Positions 51,981 through 56,420 of a DNA stretch of 56,420 nt are shown in pieces; positions within the stretch are counted from its first letter, which is position 1, and the number at the start of each line of letters is the position of its first letter. A program made the position numbers and the translations under genes. Below the pieces are notes generated by a model. That model made no database searches. It was not told where the DNA came from and saw nothing but the letters and a program-made list of their open reading frames with translations. Origin of the DNA: Thermoanaerobaculia bacterium (GTDB taxonomy: Bacteria; Acidobacteriota; Thermoanaerobaculia; Multivoradales; J023); NCBI GenBank assembly GCA_030431255.1, contig JAUIJL010000038.1, positions 1 through 56,420 on the forward strand. The letters are read 5' to 3'.

Positions 51981-52078
51981 ACACATCGAGCTGCCGGTCC
52001 GTTCAAATGGGCAGGACGCCGACTCCGGAGAAGATCTCCGGAGCGAGCCCGATCAAACCTCGGAGGTGAGCTCGCGGA

Positions 52079-53617
52079 ATGAATAAGAAGACCTGGATCG
52101 GTCTGGCGATAGTAGGTTTTTGGGTCCTCATGACCGCCCTTCTCTTGCAACGGGAGTGGGGCGGCACACCCGTAAGCCGCAGCGACGCATCAAACGGGCG
52201 ACAGATCCGCCAAGCCGAATCCACCTGGCTCGGCCTTTTTTTGGCCGACGGCCCTCAGGTCGGGCACATCCATCTGCGGCGCTTGCCTGAGCAGCGCCAA
52301 GGGTTACCCGGTGTGCGCTTCACCATGAACACCCAAATGGCCTTGAACCTGATGGGCCGAGATACAGATCTCCGGGTCGTCGGCGCCATGTGGCGTGCCC
52401 ACGACGAGCCTTTGGCGGAGCTCGACTTGACGGTCGAATCCATGGAACAGACCCTCCGGCTCACCGGTGAGGTTCGGGACGGCGAGCTCGACGCCGAGGT
52501 GCGCTCGGGCGGCGAGTCCATGCCCTTGCAACTCCCCATGGACCCGGAGATGCTGCTGCAGACGGGATTGGGGACCGCCTCGAGCTTTCCGGCCATGGAG
52601 GTCGGTGACGACTTCAGAATGGAAAGCTTCGATCCCCTGACCATGCGCAAAGCCACGGCCCGGGTGCGTTGCGTGGAAGAAGCGATTTTCGAGGTCGACG
52701 GGGTCGGCGTGGAAACCCGCAAGCTCGAGGTCACCACCGGCGGCTTCACCTCGACGGCCTGGGTGGACGACCGCGGCGAGGTGGTGCGCGCCGAAACCCC
52801 GTTCGGTTTGGTCCTACAACGGCTGAGCCCGGAGCGAGCCTCGGCCATGGCGGGCCGGGTTCCAGGAGCAAACGCCCCAGGGGGCACGGATCTTTTGGGT
52901 TTGACCGCCATCCGACCGGAAGGACCTAGGCCTTATCGGGGAGCCGGGGAGATCCGACTGCGGCTCAGCGGCCTGGAGCCCGGCACCGAGATCCCCGTCG
53001 ACGACCATCAGATCCTCGAAGCCGATGGCACCTTGCGAATCATCCAGGAAGCGGAGGTGTCCTCGTCGCCTCCGGATGCCGGGCAATTGGAAGCCATACT
53101 GGCCGAGGACGCCTTCGTCCAGAGCCGGCACCCGAGCATTGTCGAGCAGGCCCGGCAGATCGTCGGTGAAGCGTCGGATCCCGCGGTCCAAGCTCGGCGG
53201 ATCCACGATTGGGTTTTCGCCCGTCTGGACAAGGTGCCGGTGATGAGCATCCCATCGGCCCTGGAAGTTCTGGAAAGCCGTCAGGGAGACTGCAACGAGC
53301 ACACCGTCCTGTTCACGGCCCTTGCCCGGGCTTCGGACTTGCCGACCCGAATCGCGATCGGCCTGGTGTGGAGCGACGAGCTCGACGGTTTTTACTACCA
53401 CGCGTGGCCTGAGGTGTGGTTGGGGGATCGCTTCCAACGTTTCGACCCGACCCTGGACCAAATCCCGGCCGACGCCACCCACCTCAAACTGCTGGAAGGC
53501 GGTATCGAAAGCTGGCCCAAGCTGCTCGCCTTCCTCGGACGTATGGACATAGAAGTGATCGAGCTCCGACGTCCCGAGACTGCGGGACCCCACGACTCAC
53601 AAGGGCCGACATCATGA
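52079..53617 (+). CDS. Transglutaminase-like protein with N-terminal membrane anchor
   Basis: 512 aa. A single membrane helix (about 5-23) is followed by a large beta-rich region (about 40-320) and a transglutaminase-like core with C405 (GDCNEHTVLFTALAR), H441 (YYHAWPEVW) and D456 (FDPTLDQ), a complete triad. The protein is probably anchored in the inner membrane facing the periplasm. GGAGGTGA lies about 11 nt upstream of the ATG. The stop overlaps the start of the ABC ATPase gene (ATGA), so the protein is part of one operon with an ABC exporter; it may process or attach the exported substrate. Confidence 0.85.
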   Translation: MNKKTWIGLAIVGFWVLMTALLLQREWGGTPVSRSDASNGRQIRQAESTWLGLFLADGPQVGHIHLRRLPEQRQGLPGVRFTMNTQMALNLMGRDTDLRVVGAMWRAHDEPLAELDLTVESMEQTLRLTGEVRDGELDAEVRSGGESMPLQLPMDPEMLLQTGLGTASSFPAMEVGDDFRMESFDPLTMRKATARVRCVEEAIFEVDGVGVETRKLEVTTGGFTSTAWVDDRGEVVRAETPFGLVLQRLSPERASAMAGRVPGANAPGGTDLLGLTAIRPEGPRPYRGAGEIRLRLSGLEPGTEIPVDDHQILEADGTLRIIQEAEVSSSPPDAGQLEAILAEDAFVQSRHPSIVEQARQIVGEASDPAVQARRIHDWVFARLDKVPVMSIPSALEVLESRQGDCNEHTVLFTALARASDLPTRIAIGLVWSDELDGFYYHAWPEVWLGDRFQRFDPTLDQIPADATHLKLLEGGIESWPKLLAFLGRMDIEVIELRRPETAGPHDSQGPTS

Positions 53618-54390
53618 TCGAAACCCGCGGTTTGACCAAACGATTCGGCGACAAGCTTGCCGTGGACCGATTGAATCTGAGCATTGCCGAAGGTGAGTTC
53701 TTCTGTTTCCTCGGCCCCAACGGAGCCGGCAAGACCACCACGATCAAGATGCTCACGGGCTTGATCCAACCCACCGCGGGAAGCGCCCGTGTCGGTCCCT
53801 ACGACGTCGGTGAGCAGCCGGTCGAGGCCAAAAAGCTGCTCGGATATATTCCCGACCATCCGTTCCTCTACGACAAGCTCACAGGACGCGAATTCATGGC
53901 CTTTGTGGCCGGGCTATATCAAGTGCCCAAGGAGCGTTACGAGGCTTTGTGTGAGCCCCTGCTCGAAACCTTTGAGCTGAGCGCGGTGGCCAATCAGCTG
54001 ACCGAGAATTTCAGCCATGGCATGCGGCAAAAGCTCTCTTTCGCTTCCTGCTTCCTGCACGAGCCCAAGGTCGTGGTGGTGGACGAGCCTTGGGTCGGCC
54101 TGGATCCGAAGAATATCCGCAGCGTGAAAACCTATTTGCGCCGTCGTACCCAGGAGGACGGCCTGACGATTTTGATGTCGACCCACACCCTATCCATCGC
54201 CGAGGAGGTGGCGGATCGGATCGGCATCATCCACAGGGGCAAGCTGCTGCACGTCGGCACCGTCGGGGAAATTAAGAGCCTGGCACGCGAGCCGGGATCC
54301 CTCGAAGACGTCTTCCTCGAGCTGACCCGTCAAGCGGAGGACGAAGCAGCGCTCTCCGCGGCGGGCGTCTCGCCGGTGGGTGTCGGTTGA
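53614..54390 (+). CDS. ABC transporter ATP-binding protein
   Basis: 258 aa. ATG 53614 overlaps the previous stop. It has Walker A GPNGAGKTT (about 34-42), Q-loop region LIQPT, signature NFSHGMRQK, Walker B VVVVDEPWVGLD and the switch STHTL. The signature 'FSHGMRQK' with KMLTGLIQPTAGS places it with the multi-spanning exporter subfamily (ABC-2/CcmA-like). It energises the permease encoded next, whose start overlaps its stop by 1 nt. Confidence 0.95.
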   Translation: MIETRGLTKRFGDKLAVDRLNLSIAEGEFFCFLGPNGAGKTTTIKMLTGLIQPTAGSARVGPYDVGEQPVEAKKLLGYIPDHPFLYDKLTGREFMAFVAGLYQVPKERYEALCEPLLETFELSAVANQLTENFSHGMRQKLSFASCFLHEPKVVVVDEPWVGLDPKNIRSVKTYLRRRTQEDGLTILMSTHTLSIAEEVADRIGIIHRGKLLHVGTVGEIKSLAREPGSLEDVFLELTRQAEDEAALSAAGVSPVGVG

Positions 54391-56141
54391 TGACCCGAGA
54401 AGCGCCCATGGCATCGTCTCCGAGCCCGGGACCTCTGCGGGCCCTGCTCAAAGCAAAAAAAGAAATCGCGATCCACACCCTGAAATCGGTCCAAGGGGAG
54501 TCCAAGCTCAAAGTCGCGTTCGTCTCCATCTCCGCCGTCCTCTTACTTTTGGGCATCTACGGCGGAGCCCGCTTGGCCTTCGGCATGTTGGAAATCTTCG
54601 GCTCCGAGCTCTTGGGCAACGCCCAGCTGAGCCTGGGCGACCTGGTGATGGCGCGCTTGCTTTCGACCTTCGCCTTGACCCTCTTCGTGTTGTTGACCTT
54701 TTCCAACGTGTTGATCGCTTACGCCACCCTTTACCGCTCGCGGGAAATGCCGTTTTTGGTCCAGAGCCCCATCCCGACGAGCACGCTTTTCCTGGGTCGG
54801 TTTTATGAGTGTGTGAGCTTCAGCTCGTGGGCGACCGCTTTCCTCGGCGGACCGATCATGCTCGCCTACGGGCTCGAGGCCGGAGCGCCGTGGTTGTTCT
54901 ATCCGGCGCTGATCGCCTTCTACATCCCCTTCGTGGTGATGCCCGCGGCGCTCGGATCCATCGTCACCCTATTTGCCGTTCGCCATGTCGACCGGCTGCG
55001 TCATCGATGGATGCCCCTCGGTGTCTTGGCCGTCGCTATCGGCATCGGCCTATTCCGCTCCTTCCGCAGCCGATTCGAAACCCCGGATCTGTCGGATCCC
55101 GCGAGTATCCAGACCATTTTGGATCTTCTCTCCACCAGCCAAAACCCTCTGCTGCCCAGCCAATGGCTTTCCCAAGGGGTCCTAGCCGCCGCCACCGGCG
55201 CCCATGGCGACGCGCTCTTTGCATTCCTGCTGCTGGCGGCCAATGCCTGCCTTCTGCTGTGGCTGGCCACCCTAGCCGCCGACCTTTGGTTCACCCCCGG
55301 CTGGTCCGCCCTGATGGCCGCCGATCAACAGAAACCGCCGTCCGAGGCGAAGGGTTTGCTGACGCGCCTGGAGAGACTGCTCAAACCCCTGCCGGAGCCG
55401 GCCCGATCCTTGACCATCAAAGATCTTCGCCTCTTCTGGCGAGAACCGAGTCAATGGTCCCAATTCCTTTTGTTTTTCGGCATCATGGCCGTCTATTTCG
55501 CCAACCTGGATCCCCATCGCCAAGTCGTAGCGTCCCTCGATCCCAGAACCTGGCAAGCCTGGGGCACGATTCTGAACCTGAGCGCGTCGATGTTGATCCT
55601 GGCCTCTTTGACCACCCGCTTCATTTACCCCCTGATCAGCTTGGAGGGGCGTCGGGTCTGGATCTTGGGTCTCTCACCGGTGACCATGCGCCAGATCGTG
55701 CGTCAAAAATTCTGGCTCAGCGTGGTGACGACCTCGTTCTTCACCGTCGGCTTGACGGTGCTTTCGGCCTTCAAGCTGGACCTGAATCCCGTGGCGTTCT
55801 CCCTCTCCGTCTGCGCGGTGATCGCCACGACCCTGGCACTCTCGGGTTTGGCCGTGGGATTGGGCAGTCTCTATCCGAATTTCCAGGAAGACAATCCGTC
55901 ACGCATCGTCTCCGGAATGGGTGGCACCCTCAACTTCCTGCTCAGCTTGATCTACGTAGTCCTGGTAACCGCGGGACTCGCCGTCGTCCTGCTCTGGCAC
56001 GATCTGGAAGCCCACCTGGGGAGTGAGCGCTTTCCTTGGGTGCTGGGCGCGGTGCTGTTGTGGATCCTGGCGCTGACCGTGGCTGCGTGTCGGATCCCTT
56101 TGCGGCTTGGTCTGAGGCATCTGGAAGAAATCGAGCTCTAG
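54390..56141 (+). CDS. ABC transporter permease
   Basis: 583 aa with about 12 predicted helices in two clusters (about 45-260 and 355-565). Recognisable segments are FVLLTFSNVLIAYATLYRSREMP (in part), WLSQGVLAAATGAHGDALFA and LISLEGRRVWILGLSP, the last common in large ABC-2-type permeases of unknown substrate. It overlaps the ATPase stop by one base (TGATG). It ends 10 bp before the RAYT repeat pair, so the operon ends at the mobile element border. Confidence 0.85.
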   Translation: MTREAPMASSPSPGPLRALLKAKKEIAIHTLKSVQGESKLKVAFVSISAVLLLLGIYGGARLAFGMLEIFGSELLGNAQLSLGDLVMARLLSTFALTLFVLLTFSNVLIAYATLYRSREMPFLVQSPIPTSTLFLGRFYECVSFSSWATAFLGGPIMLAYGLEAGAPWLFYPALIAFYIPFVVMPAALGSIVTLFAVRHVDRLRHRWMPLGVLAVAIGIGLFRSFRSRFETPDLSDPASIQTILDLLSTSQNPLLPSQWLSQGVLAAATGAHGDALFAFLLLAANACLLLWLATLAADLWFTPGWSALMAADQQKPPSEAKGLLTRLERLLKPLPEPARSLTIKDLRLFWREPSQWSQFLLFFGIMAVYFANLDPHRQVVASLDPRTWQAWGTILNLSASMLILASLTTRFIYPLISLEGRRVWILGLSPVTMRQIVRQKFWLSVVTTSFFTVGLTVLSAFKLDLNPVAFSLSVCAVIATTLALSGLAVGLGSLYPNFQEDNPSRIVSGMGGTLNFLLSLIYVVLVTAGLAVVLLWHDLEAHLGSERFPWVLGAVLLWILALTVAACRIPLRLGLRHLEEIEL

Positions 56142-56143
56142 GT

Positions 56144-56186
56144 CTGAGAAATGCCAGGCACCCTGGCCTGAGAAATGCCTGGCACC
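56144..56186 (+). repeat. Two RAYT-type repeat units upstream of the transposase gene
   Basis: CTGAGAAATGCCAGGCACC (56144-56162) and CTGAGAAATGCCTGGCACC (56168-56186), 24 bp apart. They differ only in the central base of the palindrome TGCC(A/T)GGCA. They match the core of the 43157 array and the in-gene copies. Confidence 0.9.
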
Positions 56187-56327
56187 TCCCACTCCGATTT
56201 TTCTACGGAAATTTTCCCAAAGCGCAGAATTGAAGAGCATTTTTACGTCCAATCTTCTTAGGAAGGGGCAGAAGCGTAGCTTCGGAGACCGAGATCTTTC
56301 GGAAAACCCTTTCATAGGAGGATTGCC

Positions 56328-56420
56328 ATGGGTAGAGAGCTTCGATTCGTTCCCCCCAACAGCCTGCAGCACGTCACCGACGTCACCTTTCAAAACCGCC
56401 ACTTCTTGCGTCCCTCCAAG
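56328..56420 (+). CDS. REP-associated Y1 (tyrosine) transposase, 5' end only
   Basis: The window ends after 31 codons. AGGAGG lies about 6 nt before the ATG. The N-terminus, GRELRFVPPNSLQHVTDVTF followed by FLRPS, is the typical opening of Y1_Tnp/RAYT transposases, single-domain HUH-type enzymes that cut and rejoin single-stranded DNA at REP-type hairpins. The HUH motif and the catalytic Tyr lie outside the window. The conserved element GAAATGCC(T/A)GGCACC lies 140 bp upstream. Confidence 0.85.
   Translation, partial: MGRELRFVPPNSLQHVTDVTFQNRHFLRPSK

Noticed and set aside
52023-52043. CTCCGGAG hairpin between the DUF1304 and transglutaminase genes as a terminator
   Set aside because: The 8-bp stem has no T run after it; an attenuator or chance palindrome is as likely.
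53416-53613. N-terminal extension of the ABC ATPase into the transglutaminase gene
   Set aside because: The conserved ATPase start (MIETRGLTKRFG) begins at 53614, overlapping the upstream stop; the extension is antisense-type noise in another frame of the transglutaminase gene.

Overview
The window is GC-rich chromosomal DNA, densely coded on both strands. Several features point to a bacterium of the Acidobacteriota (Thermoanaerobaculia-like) or a close relative: four intact eukaryote-like Ser/Thr kinases, three of them with membrane-anchored TPR or repeat tails; two ECF sigma factors of the type that sits beside such kinases; many secreted beta-rich proteins, one ending in a FESGDTSSW-type tail; and a REP-associated Y1 transposase with its repeats. 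This placement is an inference from gene content, not from a marker tree; recA at 27.7-28.7 kb is the best marker for checking it.

Layout. 0-8.6 kb: a 57-bp minisatellite, a secreted PI-PLC-like enzyme with two lectin modules, a decayed UPF0175/PIN toxin-antitoxin pair, and a run of three secreted proteins (LytM-like peptidase, beta-propeller, unknown). 8.6-12.2 kb: a kinase-TPR gene and an ECF sigma factor. 12.2-19.4 kb: a PQQ-like propeller, a TonB-dependent receptor and the trkA-trkH potassium uptake pair. 19.4-28.7 kb: a Cache-HAMP-kinase receptor coupled to a LysM-FecR protein, a GT-C membrane protein, an NhaC antiporter with an added periplasmic domain, and recA. 29-35 kb: a GT2 glycosyltransferase, an acidic lipoprotein, and a MoxR-DUF58-TgpA transglutaminase operon. 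35-38.8 kb: a second GT-C protein, a small membrane protein and a large secreted protein in visibly less GC-rich DNA. 38.9-46.9 kb: a rearranged kinase region holding a broken kinase copy, a small Cys-rich secreted protein, a sigma factor-kinase pair, a nucleotidyltransferase fragment, an 18-bp repeat array and a large intact kinase. 46.9-50.5 kb: two divergent unknown genes with an FHA-type sigma-54 activator next to them. 50.7-56.1 kb: a sugar nucleotidyltransferase, a DUF1304 protein, and a transglutaminase-ABC ATPase-ABC permease operon. The right end enters a Y1 (RAYT) transposase gene.

Two systems stand out. (1) At 46.9-50.5 kb, two unknown beta-rich proteins are transcribed divergently. 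Between them are three 10-bp palindromes, CTGACGTCAG, spaced 22 and 19 bp apart, and on each side a GG-N10-GC element that looks like a sigma-54 promoter. Both predicted starts lie about 115-120 bp from the palindrome cluster, the usual distance for enhancer sites. The neighbouring activator has an FHA-like sensor, a GAFTGA AAA+ domain and two Fis-like helix-turn-helix units, so a kinase-to-FHA-to-sigma-54 circuit is plausible. (2) A short element, GAARTGCCTGGCACC, occurs in four places: beside the transposase gene, as a perfect five-unit tandem array, at the broken ends of two gene fragments, and as four in-frame copies inside the coding sequence of the large kinase. It appears to be a RAYT-linked repeat that is both a breakpoint marker and a source of new protein linker.
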